This document shows, in pieces, positions 27,391 through 36,391 of a stretch of 64,000 bases of DNA. The stretch is from PGYR01 sp048267165 (GTDB taxonomy: Bacteria > Bacteroidota > Ignavibacteria > Kapaibacteriales > UBA2268). The notes under the pieces are model-generated. The model did no database searches and had not been told where the DNA came from. It worked only from the letters and a program-made list of their open reading frames with translations. The stretch lies in assembly GCA_048267165.1 (NCBI GenBank), contig JBLWYD010000002.1, positions 1 to 64,000 of the forward strand. The letters are read 5' to 3'. The position numbers were made by a program, and so were the translations under genes. Within the stretch, counting starts at the first letter, position 1. Every line of letters begins with the position of its first letter.

Positions 27391-27883
27391 GGGTTTTCTC
27401 CATTCCATAGAATGTTGTATCACTAACATCGAATAATATCTCTCCCCTAACCTCATATCCGCGTTTTTTATAGAATCCAACTACTTCATTGTATCCTTTG
27501 AATGCACCTAAACGAATAGAGTCTATTTCATCTTTTATCGCATTATTTTCGGCAAATTCCATCAACTTATTTGCTATTCCACGTCCTTGGAATTCTGGAT
27601 CAACTGCTAGACGGTGAACAAAATATGCAGATTCGTTCTTAGGATTCCAATCAATTGTATCAAAGTATTCGTGATGTTGAATATCATAAGAAACAATACC
27701 CCGAACTATATCATCAATCAGGTATACATACTGCGAATCACGCATAATGTCACGTCTGTATATTGCTTCTGTCGGATATCGCTCACTCCAATGAGAGAAC
27801 CCTCTTGAGGTCATATACTCAATAATCTTTGAATTTAAATCTAATATTTGATTTAGATGATGTGGAGATGCCTTGATAATCAT
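27380..27883 (-). CDS. GNAT family N-acetyltransferase
   Basis: A 167-residue single-domain acetyltransferase using acetyl-CoA. Motif A is clear: RLAVDPEFQGRGIANKLM (near 110-127) with the Q-x-x-G-x-A/G pyrophosphate loop (QGRGIA), then motif B with FYKKRGYEVRGE near 137-148. The acceptor substrate is not predictable; relatives act on amino groups of metabolites or proteins. It starts 1 nt after the response regulator ends and is the last gene of the carA-carB-regulator-GNAT run. Its end overlaps recO on the other strand. Confidence 0.88.
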   Translation of the reverse strand: MIIKASPHHLNQILDLNSKIIEYMTSRGFSHWSERYPTEAIYRRDIMRDSQYVYLIDDIVRGIVSYDIQHHEYFDTIDWNPKNESAYFVHRLAVDPEFQGRGIANKLMEFAENNAIKDEIDSIRLGAFKGYNEVVGFYKKRGYEVRGEILFDVSDTTFYGMEKTLKH

Positions 27884-27884
27884 T

Positions 27885-28376
27885 CTAATTTTCGGGATTA
27901 TTCCCGTTCTTTGCTTTGTGAAGCTCTTCTCTGAGAGTGATTAGCTGCTTTCGCATATCGTCAATTTCTTGTTTTCTGTGCTTTTCTTCAATCGCATTAC
28001 GCATCTGAATTTTGATTCTGGAAGCAAGCTCGTTCGGTTTTACAGGTTTCTTAATGAAATCATTAGCACCTGCTTTATAAGCTCTGTCTATTGTATCCGA
28101 CTTCGTTTGAGCAGTCATGAATATAATAGGTATGTCGCTGTATTGTTGGTTGCTTTTAACAGTTTCGCAGAAGGAAAAACCATTAATTTCAGGCATTACA
28201 ATATCTAGTAAAATTAGTTCTGGCTTTATAGTTCTAACTATTTCTAGTCCTTCAGAAGCTGACTCAGCAGTAATAGAATGAAAGCCATGAATATCCAGCA
28301 TATCTTTGATTTGCTGAGTATTCATGACATTGTCATCTACAATTAAAATTAAACCATTAGATTCAGTATTTTTCAT
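27885..28376 (-). CDS. Single-domain response regulator with coiled-coil tail
   Basis: A 163-residue receiver-only protein. The acidic pair D14-D15, phospho-acceptor D58 in LLDIVMPE, T88 and K110 (KKP) are all present, so it should be phosphorylatable. No output domain follows. Residues about 120-160 are charged and helical (EEKHRKQEIDDMRKQ), a likely coiled coil for dimerisation or partner binding. It could act as a phosphorelay shuttle or by protein contact. It lies 28 nt after carB; no cognate kinase is adjacent, though an orphan TPR histidine kinase lies about 5 kb away. Confidence 0.9.
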   Translation of the reverse strand: MKNTESNGLILIVDDNVMNTQQIKDMLDIHGFHSITAESASEGLEIVRTIKPELILLDIVMPEINGFSFCETVKSNQQYSDIPIIFMTAQTKSDTIDRAYKAGANDFIKKPVKPNELASRIKIQMRNAIEEKHRKQEIDDMRKQLITLREELHKAKNGNNPEN

Positions 28377-28404
28377 TTTATCAATTTAACAAATGGTTTA
28401 GCAT

Positions 28405-31400
28405 TTACCAAGTACGATTTAAAATAGGACCGAAAATAGTTATTTGGTTTTTCTGTAACCATTCCATTCCATCAACTGCTGCCTTAGCCGCAGGAATAGT
28501 TGTTATACAAAGTATTTTCTTTTGGAGTGCCGCTTCTCTTATTGACAAATCATCTTGATAAGCTTTACGTCCTAAAGGAGTATTGATAATTAGATTAATA
28601 TCACCACTTTGTATTTTCTCTATAACATTAGGACTTCCAGCACCAATTTTAGGGATAAGGTTCGATTTTATCCCATTTATCTGCAATGATGAATGTGTTC
28701 CTAAAGTAGCCCAGAGTTCATAACCTAATTCGATTAGTCTTCTGGCTACTGGTAATACTTCTTGTTTATCAAAATCGTTCACTGATATGAATACATTTCC
28801 TGTTTTAGGTAAATGATTTCCAGCTGCTAATTGAGATTTTACATAAGCTTCCCCAAAAAATTCACTTATTCCCATTACTTCGCCAGTTGAACGCATCTCT
28901 GGGCCAAGCACAGTATCAACCCCAGGGAATTTACCGAATGAGAATACAGGACATTTGACAGTATAATGTCCCATAAATCCAGGATTAGGCATATTAATAT
29001 CACTAATCTTCTCACCTAACATTAGTCTAACAGCTACTTTAGTGAGTGCTATACCGTTTGATTTAGATACAAATGGAACTGTTCTAGATGCTCTAGGGTT
29101 AACTTCGATTACAAAAACATTATCTCTGTAAACCGCAAATTGAATATTAATAAATCCTATTATTTCTAATTTTTCTATAATCTTATAAGTCGCAAATCTT
29201 ATCTTATCGATAATATGTGGCTCTACCAAATACGTTGGTAATACTGAAGAACTGTCACCAGAGTGTACACCAGCTTCTTCTATATGTTGCATAATACCAG
29301 CTATTACACCAGACTTACCATCTCCTAGTGCATCAACATCTACCTCGTAGGCGTGTTCTAAGAACTTGTCAATAAGAACAGGATGATTTTCATTAACTTT
29401 TGCTGCTTCAACTATGAAATGTTGTAAATCAACCTCATCATAAACAACTGCCATTCCTCTACCACCTAGTACATAAGATGGTCTTACTATAACGGGGAAA
29501 CCGATATTAAGAGCGATTTTTGTTGCTTCTTCTATTGAGTTAGCAGTGCCACCAGCAGGATAAGCTATTTGAAGCTCATCTAGCATTTCCATAAATCGGC
29601 CTCTATCCTCTGCCCTATCTATGTTACTTTGGCTTGTTCCAAGTATTTTAACTCCTGCCTCTTCTAAAGCTTCTGATAGCTTTAGCGGTGTTTGTCCACC
29701 AAGTTGTAATATAACTCCATCAGGATTTTCTAGATCGATAATATTCATTACATCTTCTAAAAAGACTGGCTCAAAATATAGCTTATCAGATGTATCATAA
29801 TCCGTTGAAACCGTCTCTGGATTACAATTAATCATTATTGTTTCTATACCCATATCTTTAAGAACCATAGAAGCCTGAGATGCACAGTAATCAAATTCTA
29901 TACCTTGCCCAATTCTAAATGGACCACCACCTAATACTATTATCTTCTTCCTATCGGCTGGAAAACTTTCATTTTCTTTCATATAAGTTGAATAATAATA
30001 AGGAGTGTGTGCTTCGAATTCAGCTGCACAAGTATCAACTTTTTTATAAGTAGGTAATACTTTTAATTCCTTACGCTTAACTCTTATTTCTTCAGTATCT
30101 TTATTTAATAATCTTCCAATTTGAGAATCTGAGAAACCTTGTAGTTTGTAGCTTCTAAGTGTATCTTCATCAAGATTTTCGAAACTATTTTCTGAGATTT
30201 CTTTCTCAACTTCAACAATTTCAAGTATATTATCTAAGAACCAAAAGTCTATATTAGTATGCTTTTGAATTTCTTCTATTGACATTCCTCTTTTGAAAGC
30301 TTCTTTTATAAAGAAAGGTCTCATTGGTGTTGGAACTACTAGTTTGTTTATTATATACTCATCGTCAAACTTATCTAATCCTTTGTAATCTAAACCATCT
30401 ACACCAATTTCAAGTGATCGGAATGCTTTTTGGAATGCCTCTCTGAAATTAGAACCTATTGACATAACTTCACCTACTGATTTCATCTGAGTTGTTAGGT
30501 TAGAAGGTACTTTGAACTTCTCGAAATCCCATCTAGGAATTTTAACTATTATATAGTCTAGTGATGGCTCGAAGGAAACAGGTGTTGTTTTAGTAATCTC
30601 ATTATCAATTTCATCTAGAGTTAGACCAACAGCTAACTGAGCTGCTATTTTGGCTATTGGATATCCAGTAGCTTTAGATACTAGAGCTGAACTACGAGAA
30701 ACACGAGGGTTCATCTCTATCACTCGAACTTCACCATTAGCTGGATTCACTCCAAATTGGATATTAGATCCACCAGTTGCAACGCCAACTTTTCTTATAA
30801 TTGCTATCGAATAGTCACGCAAAGTCTGGTATTCTTCATCAGTCAATGTCTGAGCTGGTGCTACTGTAATACTATCACCTGTATGCACACCCATAGGGTC
30901 GAAGTTCTCAACTGAAGCTACTATCACAACATTATCTGCTATATCACGCATCACTTCAAATTCGTACTCTTTCCATCCAATCAATGAACGCTCGACAAGT
31001 ATTTCACTAATTGGCGATAAATCAAGTCCTTGTTTTGCTATCCTTTTGAAGTCTTCCATATTCTCTGCTACACCGCCACCTGTACCACCTAAAGTGTAAG
31101 ATGGCCGAACGATTATAGGAAAGTCAAGGTCTTCAGCGAATGCTATTGCATCTTCATAAGTGTTTATAATCTCGCCCTCTGGAGAAAGTAAACCAATCTC
31201 ATCCATAGCTTGTTTGAACTCACGTCTCCCTTCTGCTATGTTGATTGACTTTATGTTCACACCCAATAGTTCAATATTATATTTTTCTAAAATACCTGCT
31301 TTCTCTAAGTCTAAAGCTGCATTCAGTGCTGTTTGACCACCAACTGTTGGCAATATAGCATCAATCTTATCTCGTTGTATTATCTGTTCTATAATCCCAT

Positions 31401-31611
31401 TAGTTATTGGTTCTATGTATGTTTTATTAGCTATTTCGGGATCAGTCATCACAGTTGCAGGATTACTGTTGATAACTACCACATAGTAGCCCAATTTTTT
31501 CAATGCTTTTACAGCTTGCGAACCCGAATAATCAAATTCTCCAGCTTGACCTATTACAATAGGGCCTGCACCTATTACTAATATTCTTTTTATGTCATTT
31601 CTTATCGGCAT
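28405..31611 (-). CDS. carB: Carbamoyl-phosphate synthase large subunit
   Basis: Makes carbamoyl phosphate from bicarbonate, ammonia (from CarA) and two ATP, for pyrimidine and arginine synthesis. The 1068 residues match the full-length enzyme. The two homologous ATP-grasp halves start with KRILVIGAGPIVIGQ (about 8-22) and KKIIVLGGGPFRIGQGIEFD (about 553-572). Duplicated RPSYTLGG and RPSYVLGG loops and IEMNPR and IEVNPR metal-ligand motifs are present. The C-terminal MGS-like allosteric domain occupies roughly 930-1068. It starts 2 nt after carA ends, a tightly coupled pair. Confidence 0.98.
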   Translation of the reverse strand: MPIRNDIKRILVIGAGPIVIGQAGEFDYSGSQAVKALKKLGYYVVVINSNPATVMTDPEIANKTYIEPITNGIIEQIIQRDKIDAILPTVGGQTALNAALDLEKAGILEKYNIELLGVNIKSINIAEGRREFKQAMDEIGLLSPEGEIINTYEDAIAFAEDLDFPIIVRPSYTLGGTGGGVAENMEDFKRIAKQGLDLSPISEILVERSLIGWKEYEFEVMRDIADNVVIVASVENFDPMGVHTGDSITVAPAQTLTDEEYQTLRDYSIAIIRKVGVATGGSNIQFGVNPANGEVRVIEMNPRVSRSSALVSKATGYPIAKIAAQLAVGLTLDEIDNEITKTTPVSFEPSLDYIIVKIPRWDFEKFKVPSNLTTQMKSVGEVMSIGSNFREAFQKAFRSLEIGVDGLDYKGLDKFDDEYIINKLVVPTPMRPFFIKEAFKRGMSIEEIQKHTNIDFWFLDNILEIVEVEKEISENSFENLDEDTLRSYKLQGFSDSQIGRLLNKDTEEIRVKRKELKVLPTYKKVDTCAAEFEAHTPYYYSTYMKENESFPADRKKIIVLGGGPFRIGQGIEFDYCASQASMVLKDMGIETIMINCNPETVSTDYDTSDKLYFEPVFLEDVMNIIDLENPDGVILQLGGQTPLKLSEALEEAGVKILGTSQSNIDRAEDRGRFMEMLDELQIAYPAGGTANSIEEATKIALNIGFPVIVRPSYVLGGRGMAVVYDEVDLQHFIVEAAKVNENHPVLIDKFLEHAYEVDVDALGDGKSGVIAGIMQHIEEAGVHSGDSSSVLPTYLVEPHIIDKIRFATYKIIEKLEIIGFINIQFAVYRDNVFVIEVNPRASRTVPFVSKSNGIALTKVAVRLMLGEKISDINMPNPGFMGHYTVKCPVFSFGKFPGVDTVLGPEMRSTGEVMGISEFFGEAYVKSQLAAGNHLPKTGNVFISVNDFDKQEVLPVARRLIELGYELWATLGTHSSLQINGIKSNLIPKIGAGSPNVIEKIQSGDINLIINTPLGRKAYQDDLSIREAALQKKILCITTIPAAKAAVDGMEWLQKNQITIFGPILNRTW

Positions 31612-31613
31612 TA

Positions 31614-32723
31614 TTAATCCTGTTTTGCTACTGTTTTATAAAAATCTTCAAATACTTTTTCGTTTGCTTCTCTTGGTCCCGGTGATGCTTCAGGGTGAAA
31701 TTGTATACAATTGATTGGCAGATGCTTGTGCTTCATACCTTCAACTGTTTGGTCATATAGATTTACCCACGTCATTTCCCAATCATCGCTTGCATCTAAA
31801 CTCTCGTTTGATATAGCATAATTATGATTTTGAGCAGTTATATAGACTCTTCCATTATCGAAATACTTTACTGGGTGATTACCACCGTGGTGTCCGAATG
31901 GTAACTTAATAGTCTTCAGTCCAAAGGATTGACCTATTAATTGGTGTCCAAAACATATACCAATAATTGGAATATTGTTTTCAGCAAATTGCTTTATAAA
32001 TTTATCAATTCCTTTTACAATTCTTGGGTCACCCGGTCCATTAGACAAGAAAACACCATCGTAGTCTAAATCGGCTATATTTGATTCAAAATTATCATCA
32101 AAAGGAACAAGATAAACTTTGTTAAATTTATTACATAAGTCCCTGATTATATTACCTTTGATTCCGAAGTCTATTGCAATTATTTTTTCCTTAACTGACG
32201 GGTTTCCTTCAAATACTTGAACTTTATCAGAGATAACTTGTCTATACAAATCAACATCCGAAATAGAAGGAGAAGCTTTAACTTGCTTTAGAAACTCCAC
32301 GGGGTCAAGTACTTCGGTAGTAATACCACCTTTCATAGCACCGAATTGTCTTATGACTTTCGTAAATGCTCTTGTGTCTATTCTATCAACACCGAAAGTA
32401 TTACTTTCTTCAAGATATGTTGCCAAGTCTTTTTGAGAGCGGTGATTACTAGCTCTTCTTGAGTACTCACGAAGTAATATCCCTTCTGCTTGTATTTTTT
32501 CAGATTGGAAATCTTCATTAGTGATTCCGTAGTTTCCAATAAGTGGATTGGTAAATAATACGGTCTGACCTTTATAAGATGGATCAGTTAATATTTCTTC
32601 GTAGCCAGTCATAGAAGTATTGAAAACAAATTCTGAGAATCTTGTTCCTTCACTAGCGAATGCTCTACCATATTCATAGTAGCCATTTTCTAACATTATC
32701 AATGCTTTTTTATTGTTTTTCAT
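31614..32723 (-). CDS. carA: Carbamoyl-phosphate synthase small (glutaminase) subunit
   Basis: Hydrolyses glutamine and channels ammonia to CarB. 369 residues, normal length: an N-terminal CPSase small-chain domain (FNTSMTGYEEILTDPSYKGQ near 34-53) and a class I glutamine amidotransferase domain. The nucleophile Cys is in GICFGHQLIGQ near 256, and the His-Glu pair is in FHPEASPGP near 343-351. An intrinsic terminator overlapping a short open reading frame ends 16-23 nt upstream of this ATG, with no other gene ahead of it on this strand, so expression is probably attenuated. Confidence 0.97.
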   Translation of the reverse strand: MKNNKKALIMLENGYYEYGRAFASEGTRFSEFVFNTSMTGYEEILTDPSYKGQTVLFTNPLIGNYGITNEDFQSEKIQAEGILLREYSRRASNHRSQKDLATYLEESNTFGVDRIDTRAFTKVIRQFGAMKGGITTEVLDPVEFLKQVKASPSISDVDLYRQVISDKVQVFEGNPSVKEKIIAIDFGIKGNIIRDLCNKFNKVYLVPFDDNFESNIADLDYDGVFLSNGPGDPRIVKGIDKFIKQFAENNIPIIGICFGHQLIGQSFGLKTIKLPFGHHGGNHPVKYFDNGRVYITAQNHNYAISNESLDASDDWEMTWVNLYDQTVEGMKHKHLPINCIQFHPEASPGPREANEKVFEDFYKTVAKQD

Positions 32724-32739
32724 CTAGTTACGTTTTTTT

Positions 32740-32820
32740 TTATTTTAAAAAAAAACCCGAAAGGCATCCACTTATTAGTTGGATATCATTCGGGTAATAG
32801 GAAATATTTCCTTGGTGCAT
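32740..32820 (-). CDS. Putative 26-residue leader peptide of carAB
   Basis: A short ATG-started frame on the minus strand encoding M-H-Q-G-N-I-S-Y-Y-P and on to C-L-S-G-F-F-L-K-stop. It spans the entire terminator hairpin and its U-tract (Phe-Phe-Leu codons TTT TTT TTA) and stops 16 nt before carA. This is the arrangement of the E. coli pyrBI leader, where a ribosome following close behind a paused polymerase prevents hairpin formation. Peptide production is inferred from architecture only. Confidence 0.45.
   Translation of the reverse strand: MHQGNISYYPNDIQLISGCLSGFFLK
32747..32795 (-). promoter_or_regulatory. Predicted transcription attenuator upstream of carAB
   Basis: On the minus strand, ACCCGAA (32795-32789) pairs with TTCGGGT (32761-32755). 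A nested stem lies inside (ATCCA at 32784-32780 with TGGAT at 32770-32766), and a run of nine T follows (32755-32747). This is a full intrinsic terminator placed before carA rather than after any gene. A perfect 12-bp palindrome at 32800-32811 just upstream could be a pause hairpin. Confidence 0.7.
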
Positions 32821-32830
32821 TCATTAAAAT

Positions 32831-32838
32831 CAAAACTA
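32831..32838 (-). promoter_or_regulatory. Possible -7 element for the carAB leader
   Basis: TAGTTTTG on the minus strand matches TAnnTTTG and lies 10 nt before the leader-peptide ATG. No TTTG is seen at the usual distance upstream, so support is partial. If used, the leader RNA would start almost at the leader ATG. Confidence 0.35.
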
Positions 32839-32933
32839 CTAAAAAAATATTTAAAAATAGCATTGAATTTTGCACATTGTTTAAACTAATTTTAAATAAA
32901 CTATATCAATATGTATAATAAGATTATTATAAT

Positions 32934-32941
32934 TATATTTG
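32934..32941 (+). promoter_or_regulatory. Possible -7 element for the T9SS propeller gene
   Basis: TATATTTG matches TAnnTTTG and lies 35 nt before the start at 32977. No clear TTTG -33 box is present at the expected spacing. Confidence 0.35.
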
Positions 32942-32976
32942 TACTATCGGTTTAATACAAACTTTACAGGTCAACA

Positions 32977-34230
32977 ATGGAAAAGCTATTAATTTTTATA
33001 ATAATATCTATTTCGACATTAACTGCTACTTATGGTCAAACTTGGGATTTATATACATCGGAAAATTCAGAATTGCCTGTAAATTCAATTGACAATTTAG
33101 AAATTGACTTGAATGATAATCTTTGGTTTTATACTAAGAGTTCTGTTTTCATGTATAATCAAGCTGAAAACAAATGGACTGAATTTAACGAAAGTAATTC
33201 TAATTTGACTAATGGCTTTACTCATATAGAAATTGGAAAAGATGGTTCAGTTTATGTTTCTAGCGACCATATATTCGTGTTCAAAGAGAATGTCATGAAT
33301 TTTGAAATTGTAGAAGAAAATATAATATGCGATAAGTTTATATTCGATAATAACGGTGTTCTATATTATGTAAAACAAATTAATGTTTATGCTAAAGTAG
33401 ATGATAAAATTAAACTAATTTATAATGGTCAAGTCGAGGGTCCTAATTATCCCACTGAATTAGTTATAGATGAATTCGGAATATTATGGTTTGCAATTGA
33501 TGGTTTTACAACTGCTTTATATAGTTATGATGGAATAAAGTTAGATACACTTGACAGCATTTTTAAAGAATATCCTCGAATTGGAATAAATTCAATTTCA
33601 ATAGATGATGAAAGTAATATTTGGCAAGGGAATGGAGATGATAGTATAATTCTAAATTTCAATTCCAAAAGTAAAAGTTGGATTTATTTCGATAATAAAA
33701 ACTCCCCATTAGGTGAGGATTGGATGTATTCTAAGGGATTAACAACTGATAATCATAATAATATATGGGTTCTTTCTGCAAAAGAGATAGTATTTCCGCC
33801 CTTAAGTTTATTTAAATATAATGGTTCTGATTGGTTCGAATTTAGTATAGACAATGCATTCAATATTTTAGAAAATGAGCTTTTTTCTTTACTCTCACTT
33901 GCAGTTGATTCAAAAAACAATGTTTGGATTGGTACTAGCGAAGGTCTCATAAAATTCAACGAAACAACAACGAGTGTAGAAACGAACGAAAAAAACATAG
34001 TTACTATTTACCCTAACCCAGCAAGCAATCAACTAACTATTGACCTACAAGGCAAGCAAGCTACAAGCTATACTATCAGTGATATTAAAGGAAATATAAT
34101 AGAGAATATACACGATAAATATTTGGGTCAAATAAATATAAATCTCAAATCTTATCCCTCTGGCACCTATATAATAGAGCTAACACTAACCAACAATCAG
34201 AAAATCACTAACAAATTTGTGAAGGAATAA
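32977..34230 (+). CDS. Secreted propeller protein with T9SS type A sorting domain
   Basis: A 417-residue exported protein with a signal peptide (about 1-20, TATYGQ). Residues about 30-335 contain repeats of the two-component-regulator-propeller type: 'D-x-x-x-N-x-W-x-x-x-x-x-G-L-x-x-F/Y' variants such as DLNDNLWFYT, DEFGILWFAIDG, DDESNIWQGNG, DNHNNIWVLS and DSKNNVWIGTSEGL, suggesting a beta-propeller of about six or seven blades. The C-terminal 75 or so residues (VTIYPNPASNQLTI ... YPSGTYIIEL ... NKFVKE) are a classic T9SS type A sorting domain. No kinase or enzyme domain is attached. Surface-exposed or released; the binding partner is unknown. Confidence 0.88.
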   Translation: MEKLLIFIIISISTLTATYGQTWDLYTSENSELPVNSIDNLEIDLNDNLWFYTKSSVFMYNQAENKWTEFNESNSNLTNGFTHIEIGKDGSVYVSSDHIFVFKENVMNFEIVEENIICDKFIFDNNGVLYYVKQINVYAKVDDKIKLIYNGQVEGPNYPTELVIDEFGILWFAIDGFTTALYSYDGIKLDTLDSIFKEYPRIGINSISIDDESNIWQGNGDDSIILNFNSKSKSWIYFDNKNSPLGEDWMYSKGLTTDNHNNIWVLSAKEIVFPPLSLFKYNGSDWFEFSIDNAFNILENELFSLLSLAVDSKNNVWIGTSEGLIKFNETTTSVETNEKNIVTIYPNPASNQLTIDLQGKQATSYTISDIKGNIIENIHDKYLGQININLKSYPSGTYIIELTLTNNQKITNKFVKE

Positions 34231-34296
34231 TTCATCAAAGTCCAATTACAATCACATAAATTTTCAACTAATTATAGAAATGGTCATTAGCTTTAC

Positions 34297-34304
34297 TAAT
34301 TTTG
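34297..34304 (+). promoter_or_regulatory. Possible -7 element for ddl
   Basis: TAATTTTG matches TAnnTTTG, 38 nt before the ddl ATG. No TTTG box lies at the expected upstream distance, so this is a weak call. Confidence 0.3.
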
Positions 34305-34342
34305 TAATCTAAAGTTATATAATTAATTTAATATAGTTAAAA

Positions 34343-35413
34343 ATGAAAATAGCAGTAGTTATGGGGGGCATCTCTCCCGAAAGAAACATCTCCCTATTTG
34401 GTGGAAAAGCCATATACAATGCACTAATCAGAAAAGGACACGAAGTTCTTGCAGTTGACCCAGCTAAAGGAGTTAACGGTGTATTCGATATCAATTCATT
34501 AGAAATCAGCAACTCCCCTATTAGCAAAGAAGAGCTAAGCAAATACGACAGACGTGAACTTATAAACTGTATTAATTCCAACATATTCGATGGAGTCGAT
34601 TGTGTATTCTTGTTGCTCCACGGTGAAAATGGTGAAGATGGTCTAGTACAATCGCTACTTGAACTTAGGGGCATAGCTTATACGGGCTCAGGCGTGAAGT
34701 CTTCTTCCCTATCTATGGATAAAATGACTAGTAAAATGCTATTCGCACAAGCAGGAGTTCCTACCCCACCCTGGTCTGTACTTGATAAAGAAAGTATCGG
34801 CGACTTGGATTTACTAGAATCTATAAGACGAGAACTAGGTAGAGCTATAGTAGTTAAACCAATTAATCAAGGTTCGGCAGTCGGAGTAACAGTAATTCAA
34901 GACGGGAACCTTGACGATTTGTCTGAAGCAATCAAATTAGCATCTGAATTTTCGCACGAAATACTTTTAGAAACTTATATTCCCGGAAGAGAACTTACTG
35001 TTGCAATATTAGAGCACGAAGCACTTCCTGTAATAGAAATTAAGCCAGATGAAGGATATTATGATTTCATTCATAAATATACGAAAGGTAAAACTGAGTA
35101 TATATGTCCTGCTGAATTAGAAGATCATGTATTCGCATTCTCGCAAAGTATATCTTTGGACGCTGCTGCGGCTTGTGGTACTAGCGATTATTGCCGTGTA
35201 GATTTGAGAGTTACGCCCGAAGGACAGATATTCTGCCTTGAAGTAAATACAATACCTGGGTTTACTGAGTTGTCGCTCTTCCCTATGGCTGCTAAAAGTA
35301 TGGGCATCGAATTCGATGATTTGTGTGAGAAAATAATTAAGCTTGGAATAGAAAGCTCTAAAAGAGGGAAAGAAAATGATGAACAAAGATATAAAACTCT
35401 GTGGTATAGGTAA
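34343..35413 (+). CDS. ddl: D-alanine--D-alanine ligase
   Basis: ATP-grasp ligase forming D-Ala-D-Ala for peptidoglycan in the cytosol. 356 residues. The N-terminal domain has VVMGGISPERNISL (about 5-18) and LLHGENGEDG (about 92-101). The central domain has the VVKPINQGSAVGV ATP-binding strand (about 172-184) and ETYIPGRELTVA. The C-terminal domain has CRVDLRVTPEGQIFCLEVNTIPGFTE with the Mg ligands D and E-x-N, and a SLFPMAAKSMG end. The SPERNISL segment is slightly unusual against the common SxExxVS pattern but keeps E and S. Its 3' end overlaps the PfkB kinase start by 38 nt. Confidence 0.94.
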   Translation: MKIAVVMGGISPERNISLFGGKAIYNALIRKGHEVLAVDPAKGVNGVFDINSLEISNSPISKEELSKYDRRELINCINSNIFDGVDCVFLLLHGENGEDGLVQSLLELRGIAYTGSGVKSSSLSMDKMTSKMLFAQAGVPTPPWSVLDKESIGDLDLLESIRRELGRAIVVKPINQGSAVGVTVIQDGNLDDLSEAIKLASEFSHEILLETYIPGRELTVAILEHEALPVIEIKPDEGYYDFIHKYTKGKTEYICPAELEDHVFAFSQSISLDAAAACGTSDYCRVDLRVTPEGQIFCLEVNTIPGFTELSLFPMAAKSMGIEFDDLCEKIIKLGIESSKRGKENDEQRYKTLWYR

Positions 35414-36365
35414 TGCATTAGTTGATATGCAATTCGAAGTTACCGAAAAAGAGATAACCGATTTAGGATTAGAAAAAGGTACAATGACTTTAGTAGTCGA
35501 TGATGTACAAGAAACTGTCCTAAAAATGATGGGTAATAGAACTAAATATATTTCAAGTGGCGGTTCTGCGGCTAATACTATCATAGCATTTTCAAGTTTT
35601 GGTGGTAAGGCGGCTTACAAAACTATGATTGGTGAAGATGAGGATGGTGTTTTCTATGTAGATGAATTCCAAGATTTAGGTATAATACTAGACGCTGCAA
35701 TAGATAATGATGACCACACTGGTAGATGCCTAGTGCTTATCACTCCAGATTCAGAAAGAACTATGTTGACTTCATTAGGTGCTACACAGAATTATAATAA
35801 AGACTTCGTTTCTGATGATCTAATCAAAAGATCAGAATGGCTCTATGTAGAAGGTTACAAATTAACTGACGATATTGGGTACGAAGCTGTATTACACGCT
35901 TGCCACGTAGCTAAGAAATATGATACTAAAATAGCATTAACATTCTCGGATAAGTTTATAATCGATTTATTCAAAGAAAGATTGAAGGAAATTGCTTCAT
36001 TATCAGATTTGATATTTTGCAATGAAACTGAAGGAATGACATTCACTGAGACTAATTCTCCTGAAAAAGCATTAAAATCACTAGAAAAATCATATAAGAA
36101 TATAGCTTTTACTAAAAGTGCTGATGGTTCTATAATATCATGGGAAGGTGAACAATACGAGATACCTCCATACAAGGCAAAGCCGGTAGATAGTACTGGG
36201 GCTGGAGATATGTATGCTGGTGGTCTATTTTATGGTTTAGTCTATGGTGAATCTATCGAAAAAGCAGGGAATTTGGCATCGTTAGCTGCAAGTAAAGTAG
36301 TAAGTCAACATGGTGCAAGATTAAAATCAAGCCACACAAAATTATATTCAAAAATTTATTCTTAA
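35376..36365 (+). CDS. PfkB-family carbohydrate/nucleoside kinase (adenosine kinase-like)
   Basis: A 329-residue ribokinase-fold kinase. The N-terminal signature is GIGNALVDMQFEV (about 11-23), with GGSAANT near 62-68 (PfkB signature 1 region), GEDEDGVFY near 87-95, and signature 2 DSTGAGDMYAGGLFYGL near 271-287 with the catalytic Asp in GAGD. The pattern with an extended N-terminal beta-hairpin (EITDLGLEKGTMTLVDD-like) resembles bacterial adenosine/sugar kinases. The substrate is uncertain. The start lies 38 nt inside ddl in another frame (ATGATG at 35376-35381), so translation is probably coupled to ddl. Confidence 0.88.
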   Translation: MMNKDIKLCGIGNALVDMQFEVTEKEITDLGLEKGTMTLVVDDVQETVLKMMGNRTKYISSGGSAANTIIAFSSFGGKAAYKTMIGEDEDGVFYVDEFQDLGIILDAAIDNDDHTGRCLVLITPDSERTMLTSLGATQNYNKDFVSDDLIKRSEWLYVEGYKLTDDIGYEAVLHACHVAKKYDTKIALTFSDKFIIDLFKERLKEIASLSDLIFCNETEGMTFTETNSPEKALKSLEKSYKNIAFTKSADGSIISWEGEQYEIPPYKAKPVDSTGAGDMYAGGLFYGLVYGESIEKAGNLASLAASKVVSQHGARLKSSHTKLYSKIYS

Positions 36366-36391
36366 AAATAATCAATATTCAAAATATCAGC

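Noticed and set aside
35117..35584. 155-codon minus-strand frame across ddl and the PfkB kinase
   Set aside because: Antisense to two well-supported genes; no ribosome site, no recognisable motif.
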